From NCBI RefSeq assembly GCF_022581195.2, contig NC_061476.1, positions 4,386,098-4,450,097 on the forward strand: a DNA stretch of 64,000 nucleotides. Reading direction: 5' to 3'. This document shows, one piece after another, positions 12,131 to 25,300 of the stretch. Below the pieces are notes generated by a model that worked only from the letters and a program-made list of their open reading frames with translations, did no database searches and was not told the DNA's origin. The DNA is from Helicoverpa zea. Taxonomy: Eukaryota > Arthropoda > Insecta > Lepidoptera > Noctuidae. Within the stretch, counting starts at the first letter, position 1. Each line of letters opens with the position of its first letter. The position numbers and the translations under genes are program-made.

Positions 12131-12320
12131 ACAGCCAGTTTCTTCATCAAAAGTTAAAGCCAAAGTAAAAGTCAAAGTAATGTCTAAAGTAAAAGTAACG
12201 GTCAAACTCAATTTTTCTATTAGTTTTGCTGTCACTTTAGCCTTGAAAAAACGTATTTGACCGTAACTTTTACTTTAGACATTACTTTAACTTTAACTTT
12301 TGATGAAGAAACTGGCCGTT
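12131..12320. mobile_element. 190-bp foldback MITE
   Basis: The left arm begins CAGCCAGTTTCTTCATCAAA and the right arm ends TTTGATGAAGAAACTGGCCG, its reverse complement. The pairing continues through AGTAATGTCTAAAGTAAAAG and ACGGTCAAA towards a short AT-rich loop. The left arm carries an extra CCAAAGTAAAAGTC-like unit, an internal slippage of the (A)AAGT repeat. No coding capacity. Target duplication unclear. Confidence 0.75.
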
Positions 12321-14464
12321 AGACGTGTAAATAATAATGTAGGGGGTGATGTGGATTTGGGATTATTATGTTATAAACTACAACCTTCTGTCCGCGGTAT
12401 CACTCGCATATCATGAGAACTATTCCGCGCACCTGGTTAAAAGTTTTACAGACGTAAATGGGATACTTTGGACTGAAAGATTTTTCAAATCGGACAATTA
12501 GTTTCGTAGATAGTTCAAGCAAACAAACTCTTCAGTTTTATAACTAATTTTTTTTTTTCACCAAAATACTTTTTATATTTTTAACAATATTCTATAACAA
12601 AATCTTCTAGCTTCTAAACCATATATTCCGTCTACACACGTATGCATCAGAATCTGTTAATAAAACCATATTGGCAGCTTGCCAAAAATCTCTCGTTACA
12701 CCAAGTTATTGTGTTTCTATTAGGCTTACAAGTCAACAGGACATAAATTCAAGAGACTAGAAAAGTGTTTTGGCAAAAGAAGGCCATGTTTTGGGAACAG
12801 CGTATGTTTTTGTTTTGGTATCTTCGGAGAGTGATCGGTATGAAAAACTGAGTGGCTTGACATGTTGTGTGCCGATAAATCTAAATAAATAGTTTCATCC
12901 CAATAGCGTACAATCTATGATATATGAATAGATCACTTAATGTGTATATAAATTTTTGTGATTTAGTTTTAAGCATTTTTCTATCGAATAAATTTTCAAT
13001 CAGAATTGGCATTACGATGATTATTTCAATGTAGCCACTGTCAAAAAGTAGAACAATCTTCTATAACATCTGAAACGCCCTACGAAGTCCCAAGGCCCAT
13101 TAAATCAAGCAGCACTTAGTGGCACATACCCAGCCCATTGAAGACAACTTCGGATGCCATCACCTTCCCAAACAAAAGGCAAACTACGACACCAAAGCGT
13201 CACCTACCAAAAACTGAATAGATAAGGCGATTAATTTCATTAATTACACATAATGGTGCCATTCCAACTTACCCAACTTCGCAGGTGTAAAGGACGTTAA
13301 TGAAGAAATTAATTATCAAACAATAGGTAGTATTCATTACCTTCCCTTATCAGATCCCAATTCACTTTTAGAATGGAAAGTTTTCAACAAAGACGACGAA
13401 TGGTCGTGGCAAGAGGGATTTATGGGAGGACCACACAAAGGGAAGATTGAAGGTCGGGAATTAAATGGAGGAGGATTGTGAGAAAAACTATTTCGTGAAG
13501 GTATGATTGTGAGCTAGAATGATATAAGGCGGTCCTTGTAATTCAAGGACATTGCTGTATGAATCGGTATTGGTATTAAGGGATATTGTTTTGGGATGAA
13601 ATCCTGTTCATTGTTTCAGTTGTAGATACCTAAAGGTATCTGACTTATAGGCACCTGTGGTAATTTTTGAAAGGGCCAGCCAATACAATGGTACCTACAT
13701 TATAAGCATCGATATTTACATTTTTGGTGTTCAAATTACCCATCATAATAAGATTAAACAAAACGTATTTCTAGCCGATTCCCACTAGTTTAATTGGTCC
13801 TCTATTCGCTATTGGTATTTCGCCATACCTTGAAAAAAAAAATAAAGACTTTCCAAATCTAATATATTCTAACATATTCACAAACTCAACATCATATTTA
13901 ATAACACTGTACAGTAACAAGTAAGGCCCGATATCTCTGCTGATCCCACTCGGTAAGTTAGCATACAATAGAGCAACAATGTATTCTCAATAACGTACAG
14001 TCGGACAAACTGATGTTATACATAGATATTGATGGGAATAAGGTGTAATGGTATTTGCAATGGTTTTTAATGATACATTTTAGATGTTATTACCTGCAAT
14101 ATTAAAGCTTCACGTAGTACCTATGTGAACTTTTTTGAAAGTATTTGAATCTTCTTTCAGCATGACGCTATTCATTTAGGAATTTAGCTATAAAATTACA
14201 ATTATGGACTAATTCCTAAACACTCTTAAATCATCGTCCTATATACGTCTCCATTAAAAACGAACTAACGCTAGATATTCATTCCTAACTTTTATATCAT
14301 GGATTTCCGCAAAGTAACGCCTGATTCTATAATTTATTTTATCAATTGAATTAAATAATCTACGATAACCTATCAATAGCTTAAGCCTACTTGGCTTCCT
14401 TATCCGTATTCCTGAAAATCTTTGTATAAGGTCATAAATTGACACAATATCAAATAAGCAATTT
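12321..14464. other. Non-coding block
   Basis: No gene and no repeat that I recognise. Only short open frames (for example 13968-13771 minus) without family resemblance. Confidence 0.45.
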
Positions 14465-14574
14465 CACCCGGGTAACTGGCTTGGTCAGATAGGCAGTCGC
14501 TCCTTGTAAAAGACTGGTACTCAGCTGCAAGCCGACTGGAACCGACCACAACATTGTTGGTAAAAGGCTTGGGA
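14465..14574 (-). repeat. Family-1 interspersed repeat, minus orientation
   Basis: Reads in reverse order CCCGGGTAACTGGCTTGGTC, AGATAGGCAGTCGCTCCTTG, GACTGGTACTCAGCTGCAAG and GACCACAACATTGTTGGTAA. Ends in GATGATGATG, a simple tail like those at retroposon 3' ends, although here it lies at the 5' side of the family-1 reading. Confidence 0.7.
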
Positions 14575-15009
14575 CATGATGATGATGAAATTACTTCAAC
14601 CATGTTAACATAATAAAATACTGTAGTAACGTAGAGAAACATTTTAGTTCAATCCAACACTAAGTTTCAAGTTGCAACCTTTAAAAACACTTGAGTACAA
14701 CATTATCTCGTAAATGATGCTTCTACTTCTAATATATCTAGTATCTGGTGTTGACTGCACGTACAAGTATCCATGACAAAGCTTAGAGGGTCATTAAACT
14801 TGGCTTAAATATACCACACACTGGCGGTAAGGATGTCAAACGCTGTAATACTTAGGTACTAATAAGATACATATGAAAGTTGCTGAGAAGTAATCCCCGA
14901 AGTCCGTAAGTAATTGATGCTACCTAGGTACTAATAAGATATATAAAAGTTGCTGAGAGATATACATCCATAAGTAAAAATGTAGAGCTTTTTTATTACA
15001 CAGTAGTTT

Positions 15010-15235
15010 ATTATTTCACTAGCTTTCCGCCCGCGGCTTCGCCCGCGTGGAATTCGGTTCACCCCTCCCGCTGTGGGTTAGCAGCGGTGAGGGAGTGTCA
15101 GACTCTTACTGACTAAAATCGTCGTGTTCCGTCCTAGGCCTTTTATATACCAGGGCCGCGGTACCTCTTTCGAACAACCCGCAGCCGCGGCTGGCCCTGG
15201 CGCTACTGGGCCCCACTGATTTCAAAACAGACTAA
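15010..15235 (+). repeat. Moth interspersed repeat (GCCCGCGGCTTCGCCCGCG / CCCGCTGTGGGTTAGCAG type)
   Basis: A CG-rich unit at 15020-15235: CTAGCTTTCCGCCCGCGGCT, then CCCGCTGTGGGTTAGCAGCG, GTGAGGGAGTGTCAGACTC and a hairpin-like CCAGGGCCGCGG ... CCGCGGCTGGCCCTGG end. The second half recurs in segment B at about 19785-19905 and inverted at 28600-28725. I know it as a frequent noctuid repeat without a secure class. Confidence 0.6.
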
Positions 15236-15544
15236 TTCGCGGCGAACCTTAACACCACGATACAGAAAAGCACAACGCCATCTATCGAGCTATCGGGAAG
15301 CTCGCGATTGAACAATGAGCTACAGGTTAAAGCGCGAGATATCATTGCAATTCTTACGTATCTTAAAAAAAACAACGTCACCACGTTTTAAAAAGCTATC
15401 ATTCCACTTCTTATGTATTTTAAAAACACATTGTTACCACGTTTTAAAAACACCCAGCGCCATCTATCGCATACCTCAAGAACGAAATAACTTAACTAAT
15501 ACTTATACCAATTAGTAATTCGTTGAATTATAGTTAATTCAGGA

Positions 15545-15817
15545 TAAGTAGATGTAAAAAAAACAGTTAAGACGATAAAACAAATCGTACGTCATCCCTC
15601 GGGAATTCCTCATTTTCGAGGATTCATTATCGTATCATTTAGCTTCTAAATTTATATGTTCATATTCGTTTGCAATATATAAGTAGATGTAAAAAAAAAA
15701 CAGTTTAGACGATTAAACAAATTGTACATCATCCCTCGGGAATTCCTCATTTTCGGGGATTCATTATCGTATCATTTAGCTTCTAAATTTACATGTTTAT
15801 ATTCGTTTGCAATATAT
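15545..15817. repeat. Tandem duplication, two ~136-bp units
   Basis: Units start with AAGTAGATGTAAAA at 15545 and 15681 and both contain CATCCCTCGGGAATTCCTC and GGATTCATTATCGTATCATT. They differ by a handful of substitutions and two extra A. Flanking sequence on each side (CAGCGCCATCTAT near 15453 and CAGCGCCATCTAC near 15840) is shared too, so the duplication is part of a larger degenerate repeat array. Confidence 0.75.
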
Positions 15818-15884
15818 TACCTTGTTTTAAACGACACACAGCGCCATCTACAATCCATCCATCAAGCAAACAATATTTTTGTTT

Positions 15885-16030
15885 TCCCTCGGGAATATCT
15901 ATTTTTTTCGGGATAAAAAGTACCCTATTATTTAATCCGGACTTCTAACTTTACGTCTGCAAAATTTCAAAGCAATCGGTTCAGTAGTTACGGCGTGAAA
16001 GCGGAACAAACAAACAAACAAACTCACTTT
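15885..16030 (+). repeat. RTE-type LINE 3'-end-like repeat
   Basis: Contains TCGGGATAAAAAGTACCCTA, GCAAAATTTCAAAGCAATCG, GTTCAGTAGTTACGGCGTGA and AACAAACAAACAAACTCACT, ending TTTATAATATTA. This is the best-preserved copy in the window of this lepidopteran repeat tail. Confidence 0.65.
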
Positions 16031-16861
16031 CCGATTTATAATATTAAGTAAGGATAACACCTGTGTAATGGTCAAGGTCTAAATAAATAAAAATACATAT
16101 ATGTTTATAAATCTCATTGAAATTGTCTCCTTACTCTGAGCAATTAAGAAGAATTCTTCGAATGGAGTTGTTGATGATTTAACTTTATTGTCCGATTATC
16201 AAGAATATTATGGCTATTTTAATTTTCAAAACATATATTTTATAATGGCATTTTAGAACACAATATCATGTTTATATGATTCCATAACTCATAAAATAAC
16301 CAAAACCTCACATGAAATCCTTTTCTCCAACCACCCAACATATTCCCCAACAAGCTGGCTCATCTTACCAGCAGTATTACCCTTAAACTATGCGAGCCGG
16401 TTTAACAGTAGTAAATCAGTGCGGTTACCGTGGTCCCCGCCATCAGTCATGGTAAACTCTAAGGTTTAAACCGTATGATCTTATGTATAATATATCTTAC
16501 GAGATGACTTTAACTAAATTTTGAGGTTGAAGAGTGATATGTCTTGGGATGCTGTATGTAATGTTTTGGGTATGCTAATATTTGCTGTTTAGTGTATTTT
16601 GGTTGGAACAAGGCCCTAGATAAATAATGGTGTCTTAAACCTATTTATTACTATTAGGTAGGTACATTTTATATTAATTTTTGAGACCATCAAAAAATAA
16701 AACACAAAATAATTCTTAAAGTATTATTTTTAAGATTAAATTGCTTCATACATATAATGTTAATGAATTTTTTTTTATGTCTGTTCATAAAAAAAAAAAC
16801 TAACTTTTCAAGTGTCATAAATTCAATGAACTAAATTGATATTAGTCTTCACTTAAAGAAA

Positions 16862-19479
16862 TTCAATTTTAATCAATAGACAATTTTCTCACTAATCGAA
16901 TTGAACTTATGACCTCACCTACGACGACTATATTTCGCCATAAACCCGTCAAAATAATCTATAACGTTATTCACTTAATTATGATAGATGGCCACATGTA
17001 AAGTTACGATTTAAATATCTCTATGGTCACCGGTCAATGACCTTAAAGCCGATCTAATCTATCATCTTATAAAAACGTGTAGGAGAGTACACAATATATA
17101 TTTTATCTGTGGTCATAGAAAAAACAATTGACAACCAAGATTAATTGTCACCTTTAGACAACATGCTTACCGTTTTCAAGATGGCGACGAAAATTGAATT
17201 TGTAATGTTAATGTGGTAGAATATAAACCTACTTTCTTTTATGGTGGTTAAAGAAACAGTTGACATATACCTATCTAATAACAATAAACATGATAGAAGC
17301 GGTTTCTTGTCTCTTCCACGATAAAAAGGCTTTTTGACAAAATTAACTCGTCGACAAAGTGCTTGATTTGCACTCAGAATGCTGTTAAAACCTTGGAAAA
17401 CAACAAAAAAATTAATAAACCTGAATCAAGCATATCACTTCTTAAAACTGAAAACCAAAAAAAACCAAGCATTTTTCCTATAATTCAATAACCAAACCCA
17501 ATATTCGCGCGCCAATAATAATTTGCATAAAAATGGTGAGCCTCCCTAAGTTACGCATGGTATAACACAATGTTCTAAGGTGGGGGGAGGGGGTAGAATT
17601 TCCCGCTCTATTTAGCCCGGACATCGAACCGGCACTACAGAAGGGTTAGGCCAGGTCGCCTGTAAAATGTCCCAAACATATCCATACCCTTTCGAGTTAT
17701 TTTTGGCATTTTTTCAGCGTAAATTTCTAAAACACGTAAAGTAGGCGTTTCTGGTTGAACAATGGAGTCATTGGTTTTGTAAATGAAGGTGGGAGTTTTC
17801 ATAGAAATTTATGGTCCTATAAACAAATGTACCTAATATGGCGTCTTTCACAAAGCGTTGGTTACAACAAAGTCATCATATGCCTAGCCTTTTCCCAACT
17901 ATGTTGTGGTCGGCTTTCAGTCTGACTGAATACAGCTGAGTACCAGTGAGGGAAGGAGTGACTGCCTAACTGCCTCCTAAACCCATGTCCCAAAGCTATT
18001 GATTAACTTGTATTATGAATGATAACACAACCGACAAACTACAAATGCTTATACAGTAAATAATTTATTTGATCAACACCCAGCCGCGATACTTCAAGCA
18101 CAACTGAACCTATCAAAGATAAAGCGTAGCTTAAGAACCAACTGATAAGACATCAAAAATATGATACCATAATAATTCCATACTAAAATTCAATCATAAT
18201 CCCGTCCAAGTTTAGCCATCGTACTCTGAACTGTAACGATCCAGCTACGTCGATAGCCGCTCCAATTTGGCTAAAAGCTAAAACATCAAAATACACAATT
18301 CATAGATTTATGAATGAATACAGAATACTGGATGAGGTCAGATTTTTATTGGGGCGTAATGCGTTGATATTACCCTAGTAAACTAGTCTCAAATAAGATC
18401 AAATGAAGGCTTAAATGTAAATGCATAACTATTTAAATAGAATGAAAAAATAACAAACACGTGTACGGGTAGAGGCGCAGAGCAACAAAACGATGAGCCT
18501 AAAAACCACATAAAAGTTGACTTAGCAAAATTAATTTTAGTATTTTTTATATTTCATCTTTTGGTGAATAATTGGGTATCCAATAGATTACATAGGTTAT
18601 GAGAGATTTCATCCGTATTTTTTCAAAAATCTATGTCGCTACTATTAAATTCTTGCCACTTCTATTGACAACAAAGATCTATGTGTAGTTCCCAAACTAA
18701 TTGAAGTACGACGTTTGGTGAACTACCCGCCATAACAAGTTAGGCCATCTTACCATGAATTTATAATGCCGCCCTTACTTTACGGACACAGTTCAGGACC
18801 TACGTATATGTAGTTAGTTAGAAAAACCTTTAAATGTCCATTACTTACTACATTAAATATAGTATTGTTCACGTAATATATAGAGTTTTTGCCCAGCAGC
18901 GAAACAATATAATTATGTCTTTTATTGTGCTTACACCTCTGCGAAAATTTCAGTGATATATGGCCAACTAATCACATTCCCCGACAATATAAGAGGTTGA
19001 ATAAAATAAAACTTCTTCTGGTTATAATGTGTTTTTCTTTCAACCTTAAACACGACCAAAGTCTGGCATTTAAAATACATACAGCACAATATAATTTACG
19101 TTCCATACCATAAAACTGGGCTAGCCAAAATACGGCCACATTATCCAATTAGCCTGGAAAACGTTCGCACTAAAACCAGGTGAGAAACAGCTAAATAATT
19201 ACGACAACACTAAAGCAAAGAAACCGCTTATTTCTGCCGCAAAACAAAGAATTTTCACCTTCCACGTAGGTACCTATATTGGGTCGAACTAAACCGAACG
19301 GCCAATAAATATGAACAAAAGAAATTACCAGAGTAACTATCTCATAACTGTTACTATTATTATTAATAACAAAATTCAAGATGGCGGAGAATTCTTTATT
19401 TATTGCGCACAACCTTCATTAAGGTTCATATTTGCTTTTGACGTCATGTTAGTGTTGGGCGAGTATGGTTTTTGGTTTT
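16862..19479. repeat. Duplicated segment A, copy 1 (2618 bp)
   Basis: Matches 19968-22070 plus 28016-28530 with a constant offset of 3106 until the retroelement insertion, and no length change on either side of it. All stretches I compared are identical, including the 73-codon open frames at 19412-19191 and 28463-28242. The segment is non-coding as far as I can tell, holds a family-1 repeat at 17884-17990, and contains CAAGATGGCGACGAAAATTG at 17179. It preserves the empty target site of the retroelement at 18961 (GATATATGGCCAACTAATC). Confidence 0.9.
17884..17990 (+). repeat. Family-1 repeat inside segment A (copy 1)
   Basis: CCTTTTCCCAACTATGTTG, CGGCTTTCAGTCTGACTGA and CAGCTGAGTACCAGTG are recognisable. 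The same repeat appears at 20990-21096 only because segment A is duplicated. Confidence 0.7.
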
Positions 19480-19967
19480 GTTTCGGGCACTAGGGTCGTG
19501 AATCCGTGATCGTGACAAAATGTGCGAGTATCTAAAACTCTGGACATGTGTGTACTTTAGTTTAGTTCGAATAGTCAAGATAGAGGGTTTTATGTATATT
19601 TGATGGGTTTGTCCCTTGCAACATTAATTTGGATAAGATGTTTCTGCATTAGTAACAAACTATAGTTTGTTTACACGCAAACAAGTTGAGGAGCTTTATC
19701 TATTAGGATTTTGTTACTTAATGGGTGTGTGAAGTGGGGAGTGAAACGATTTTTTTCTAGATGGGCCTTTGAATAAAATCTTCTCCCGCTGTGGGTTAGC
19801 ATCGTGAGGAAGTGTCAGACTAAAACGCATCATGTTCCTTCGTACGCCTTTTATGTACCAGGGCTGCGGTAACTCTTTTAAACAATCCCGCAGCCCTGTT
19901 TTTAATGGGTCTTATATTGACAAAGCACTTATATTAATTAAAAATAATATCAAAATTGTTCTGTAAT
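19480..19967 (+). repeat. Duplicated segment B, direct copy (488 bp)
   Basis: Lies between the two A segments. Its exact reverse complement, also 488 bp, is at 28537-29024. It includes the moth repeat CCCGCTGTGGGTTAGCA ... CAGGGCTGCGGTAACTC and the 12-bp palindromic word AACTATAGTTTG. No coding frame. Confidence 0.9.
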
Positions 19968-20989
19968 TTCAATTTTAATCAATAGACAATTTTCTCACTA
20001 ATCGAATTGAACTTATGACCTCACCTACGACGACTATATTTCGCCATAAACCCGTCAAAATAATCTATAACGTTATTCACTTAATTATGATAGATGGCCA
20101 CATGTAAAGTTACGATTTAAATATCTCTATGGTCACCGGTCAATGACCTTAAAGCCGATCTAATCTATCATCTTATAAAAACGTGTAGGAGAGTACACAA
20201 TATATATTTTATCTGTGGTCATAGAAAAAACAATTGACAACCAAGATTAATTGTCACCTTTAGACAACATGCTTACCGTTTTCAAGATGGCGACGAAAAT
20301 TGAATTTGTAATGTTAATGTGGTAGAATATAAACCTACTTTCTTTTATGGTGGTTAAAGAAACAGTTGACATATACCTATCTAATAACAATAAACATGAT
20401 AGAAGCGGTTTCTTGTCTCTTCCACGATAAAAAGGCTTTTTGACAAAATTAACTCGTCGACAAAGTGCTTGATTTGCACTCAGAATGCTGTTAAAACCTT
20501 GGAAAACAACAAAAAAATTAATAAACCTGAATCAAGCATATCACTTCTTAAAACTGAAAACCAAAAAAAACCAAGCATTTTTCCTATAATTCAATAACCA
20601 AACCCAATATTCGCGCGCCAATAATAATTTGCATAAAAATGGTGAGCCTCCCTAAGTTACGCATGGTATAACACAATGTTCTAAGGTGGGGGGAGGGGGT
20701 AGAATTTCCCGCTCTATTTAGCCCGGACATCGAACCGGCACTACAGAAGGGTTAGGCCAGGTCGCCTGTAAAATGTCCCAAACATATCCATACCCTTTCG
20801 AGTTATTTTTGGCATTTTTTCAGCGTAAATTTCTAAAACACGTAAAGTAGGCGTTTCTGGTTGAACAATGGAGTCATTGGTTTTGTAAATGAAGGTGGGA
20901 GTTTTCATAGAAATTTATGGTCCTATAAACAAATGTACCTAATATGGCGTCTTTCACAAAGCGTTGGTTACAACAAAGTCATCATATGC

Positions 20990-21096
20990 CTAGCCTTTTC
21001 CCAACTATGTTGTGGTCGGCTTTCAGTCTGACTGAATACAGCTGAGTACCAGTGAGGGAAGGAGTGACTGCCTAACTGCCTCCTAAACCCATGTCC
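20990..21096 (+). repeat. Family-1 repeat inside segment A (copy 2)
   Basis: Identical in what I read to 17884-17990; carried along by the duplication. Confidence 0.7.
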
Positions 21097-22070
21097 CAAA
21101 GCTATTGATTAACTTGTATTATGAATGATAACACAACCGACAAACTACAAATGCTTATACAGTAAATAATTTATTTGATCAACACCCAGCCGCGATACTT
21201 CAAGCACAACTGAACCTATCAAAGATAAAGCGTAGCTTAAGAACCAACTGATAAGACATCAAAAATATGATACCATAATAATTCCATACTAAAATTCAAT
21301 CATAATCCCGTCCAAGTTTAGCCATCGTACTCTGAACTGTAACGATCCAGCTACGTCGATAGCCGCTCCAATTTGGCTAAAAGCTAAAACATCAAAATAC
21401 ACAATTCATAGATTTATGAATGAATACAGAATACTGGATGAGGTCAGATTTTTATTGGGGCGTAATGCGTTGATATTACCCTAGTAAACTAGTCTCAAAT
21501 AAGATCAAATGAAGGCTTAAATGTAAATGCATAACTATTTAAATAGAATGAAAAAATAACAAACACGTGTACGGGTAGAGGCGCAGAGCAACAAAACGAT
21601 GAGCCTAAAAACCACATAAAAGTTGACTTAGCAAAATTAATTTTAGTATTTTTTATATTTCATCTTTTGGTGAATAATTGGGTATCCAATAGATTACATA
21701 GGTTATGAGAGATTTCATCCGTATTTTTTCAAAAATCTATGTCGCTACTATTAAATTCTTGCCACTTCTATTGACAACAAAGATCTATGTGTAGTTCCCA
21801 AACTAATTGAAGTACGACGTTTGGTGAACTACCCGCCATAACAAGTTAGGCCATCTTACCATGAATTTATAATGCCGCCCTTACTTTACGGACACAGTTC
21901 AGGACCTACGTATATGTAGTTAGTTAGAAAAACCTTTAAATGTCCATTACTTACTACATTAAATATAGTATTGTTCACGTAATATATAGAGTTTTTGCCC
22001 AGCAGCGAAACAATATAATTATGTCTTTTATTGTGCTTACACCTCTGCGAAAATTTCAGTGATATATGGC

Positions 22071-22187
22071 TGTAAGGTATGGAGTCGTGTAAATGAAACT
22101 CACTCGAATGTTCGATTAAAACTGACTATATTCTAATAAGCACAATTACATTTATAGATCCTTATTACCTACAAGACATACACTACA
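22071..22187 (-). repeat. 3' LTR (117 bp)
   Basis: On the minus strand it starts TGTAGTGTATGTC and ends CCATACCTTACA, so it has TG...CA ends. It is preceded by the purine tract GAGGAGG (22188-22194), the expected second-strand primer. LTRs this short are unusual for the group. Confidence 0.9.
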
Positions 22188-22397
22188 CCTCCTCGGAGAG
22201 AGTAAAAAAAAAAAAACAATCATATTTTTTTTTTTTTTATAAACACTACATAACACGAATATAAGTAGGTAATCAAAACAGAATAATAATCATATGAAAC
22301 TTAGTATTATAATAATATGAAACCTAGTAGGTACACTAATAGTACAAAATCTTAAAACTAAACTACATATTTTGGATAATAAGGATAAAAAAAAATA
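22188..22397 (-). other. Retroelement 3' untranslated region
   Basis: 210 bp between the pol stop and the 3' LTR. It contains facing homopolymers (a run of A at 22206-22218 and a run of T at 22227-22240), which could form a hairpin. No env-like frame. Confidence 0.7.
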
Positions 22398-25300
22398 TTA
22401 CTTAGGAATAAACAATTTCGTCCTATTTTTATGGACAATGTCCACTTTGCCATTTTTGATTATCTCAACATTAGGGGCCAAGTCTCGTAATACAACATAT
22501 GGACCCAAATAAATGCTATCAAGTTTGTTGCCAGTTTCATTTTTTAATAATATTAAGTCATTGGGTTTGTACGTCACGGAATTAATTTTAGAATCGTACT
22601 TAATCTTTCTATTATGTTTACTTTGCAATAAATTATCACGCGCTTCTTTCAATGAAACTTGAATTCTATACCTTAACTCAGCGGGATAATGCTCACAATT
22701 ATATAATGGATCGACAGTACAGCTAGTTAAGTTTGAAGGCAGAATACACTTTTTACCGAAGACCAATTCGTAAGGTGTAAAACGAGTCTGAGAATGAACC
22801 GATGTGTTATAAGAAAAATTCCAGAATGGTAACCACCTACTCCAGCCTTCTGGGTGGTTATCAGTCTGTATCCTAAGAAAGGCACCTAAATTTTTATGTG
22901 TGTTCTCGAGTGCGCCAATGCTTTCGTGATGGTATGCTGTGGACTGAATTTGTTTTATGTTTAGTAATTTACAAACCTGTTTAAATATGTCGGATGTAAA
23001 CTCAGCGCCTCTGTCTGTCGCCACTTCTAAAGGAATTCCATATCTAAGAATGAAATTACAAACTAAAGATTGAGCAATTTCTGTCGAGCTTTTGGTAATC
23101 AAGGGATACGCTTCCACATATTTGGTTAATTCGCATTGTAGCGTCAATATGTACGAATAGTTTTCATCATCTTTTGGCAAAGGACCTACAATGTCTAAGA
23201 AAACCTTTTCAAATGCCGAACCAGCTGTTGTAGTAATGGTCATAGGTTCCCTTGTTTTAACAGAATATTTTTGTTTCTGGCATTGTTCACATTTGTGTAC
23301 AAACTCTTTTATATCGTTCTCAAGTCCAGGCCAATAATAGTAATGCTTTATATTATTGAACATCCTCCTAATGCCCGCGTGGCCACTAGTGGGCAATAGG
23401 TGGAAGTCATTTAACACAATTCTTTGGTCATCTTTATTGTAAATCCTTTGAATATTTTTTAAAATAATTAAGCGTGGTCCGGACCACTTATCAATACCAT
23501 TTATTTCATTAATAATTTTCTTAACAAATACGTTATTATTGTTATTCTTTAAGAAATAAACCTCTTCAACATTTATAGACTTACAAAATTCTCCAAGCTC
23601 TCTCACAAATGCGCCTGGCGTCAATTGTGATCGAGATGCTGGATTAATAAAAATACATTTTTTCCTAGGAATGTATATAAATGTTTTACTCTCTTTCGAT
23701 ATTTTCTCTGTAAGTCTCAATTTATTTAAATCATTGTCAGTTATAAACGTCATTTCAACAGATTCTTTCGGTAGGACAGAAGTTTCTACAACTTTTGGTT
23801 GATCAGGCCAATCGTCGGATAAACTTGAGTCCGCCGGAAGATCAGCTGCCATGCGTTTTTTCTGACCTCTAGTCATAATTCTGACAACTCTTTCATGCAT
23901 CTCCTTCAATTCATCTGATGTTAACACTAATCGCGACAAAGTATCTGCAACGACATTATTCGTTCCTTTTATATATTCCACACTAAAGTCATATTCTTCT
24001 AGAATTAGGCGAAACTTCATAAGCCTGCTTGACGGATCCTTCATATTGAATAAATAAATGAGAGGCTTATGGTCCGTTAGTATTTTAAATTTTCGGCCAT
24101 ACAAATACGGGCGAAAATGCTTGACAGCCCAAACAATAGCCAACAATTCTTTTTCAATTGTTGGATATAATTTTTCCGCTTTATTTAAGCTTCTACTAGC
24201 AAAAGCTATTGGATTACCGTTTTTATTTGACAGCACCGCCCCAATTGCATATCCTGATGCATCAGTCTGAACAGTAAATATGTTATTTTTAGAAAAATCT
24301 GGATATTGTAGAACGGGAGATGTTGTTAGACTTTTCTTAAGTGAATCGAATGCTTTTTTACACTTGTCGTCCCATATAAATGGCACATTTTTCCTTGATA
24401 AAGCATTTAAAGGGTAAGCAATTTGGGCAAAACTTTTAATAAATTTTCTATAATAATTAGCGAAGGCTACAAATCGCCTCACCTCGTCCGTATTTGTAGG
24501 CTGTGGGTAATCCTTAAGAATTCGAACTTTTTCCGGATCAGGTGAAACACCATTTTCTGAGACAACGTGTCCTAAATATAACATTTCTTTTCTTAAGAAA
24601 TCGCATTTTTCAGGGTTCAGTTTCAGGTTGCATTCTCTTAATCTAATAAAAACATCTAAAAGATTTTTATTATGGTCCGAAATGGATTTGCCAAACGTCA
24701 CCAAATTGTCCAAATAGACGAGACACTTATCATAATTTAAACCGGACATTGCTATATTTATCATCCTCGAGAATGCGCTTGGGCTCGTTTTAAGTCCCAT
24801 GGGCATTCTCGACATCTGATACTGTCCTGAACAAAAAGCGGTAAATTTTCTACTATCTGGATGTAAACTAACCTGATAATATGCAGAACTCAAATCTAAT
24901 TGGCTGAAGTAAATGGAACCTGAAAGTGAATCAATAACTTCCGCAATGTTTGGGAGCGGGAATTTATCATGCTCTATGACGTTGTTCAATTTGCGATAGT
25001 CGACGACTAACCGCCACTTTTTTTCATTATTTATATCCGATTTCTTAGGCACTAAAAGCACGGGACTTGACCATTCACTTCTAGTTGGCTCAATTATTCC
25101 CTCACTTAACATTTTTTCTATTTGTTTTTTAACTTCTGAGTGCTGGGCATAAGGCAATCTATATGGTTTAATGTATACTGGATCCGTATTTGGTTTTAAA
25201 GTAATTGTTTGTTCGTATAAATTCGTTGTCGTCAATTTGTCCCCGGGTAAATAAAATATATCAGGAAATTTGGCACACAAACTTTCAATAGACAATCTTT

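Noticed and set aside
19191..19412. 73-codon open frame present twice (also 28242-28463)
   Set aside because: Repetition is due to the segmental duplication, not to protein conservation; no domain seen.
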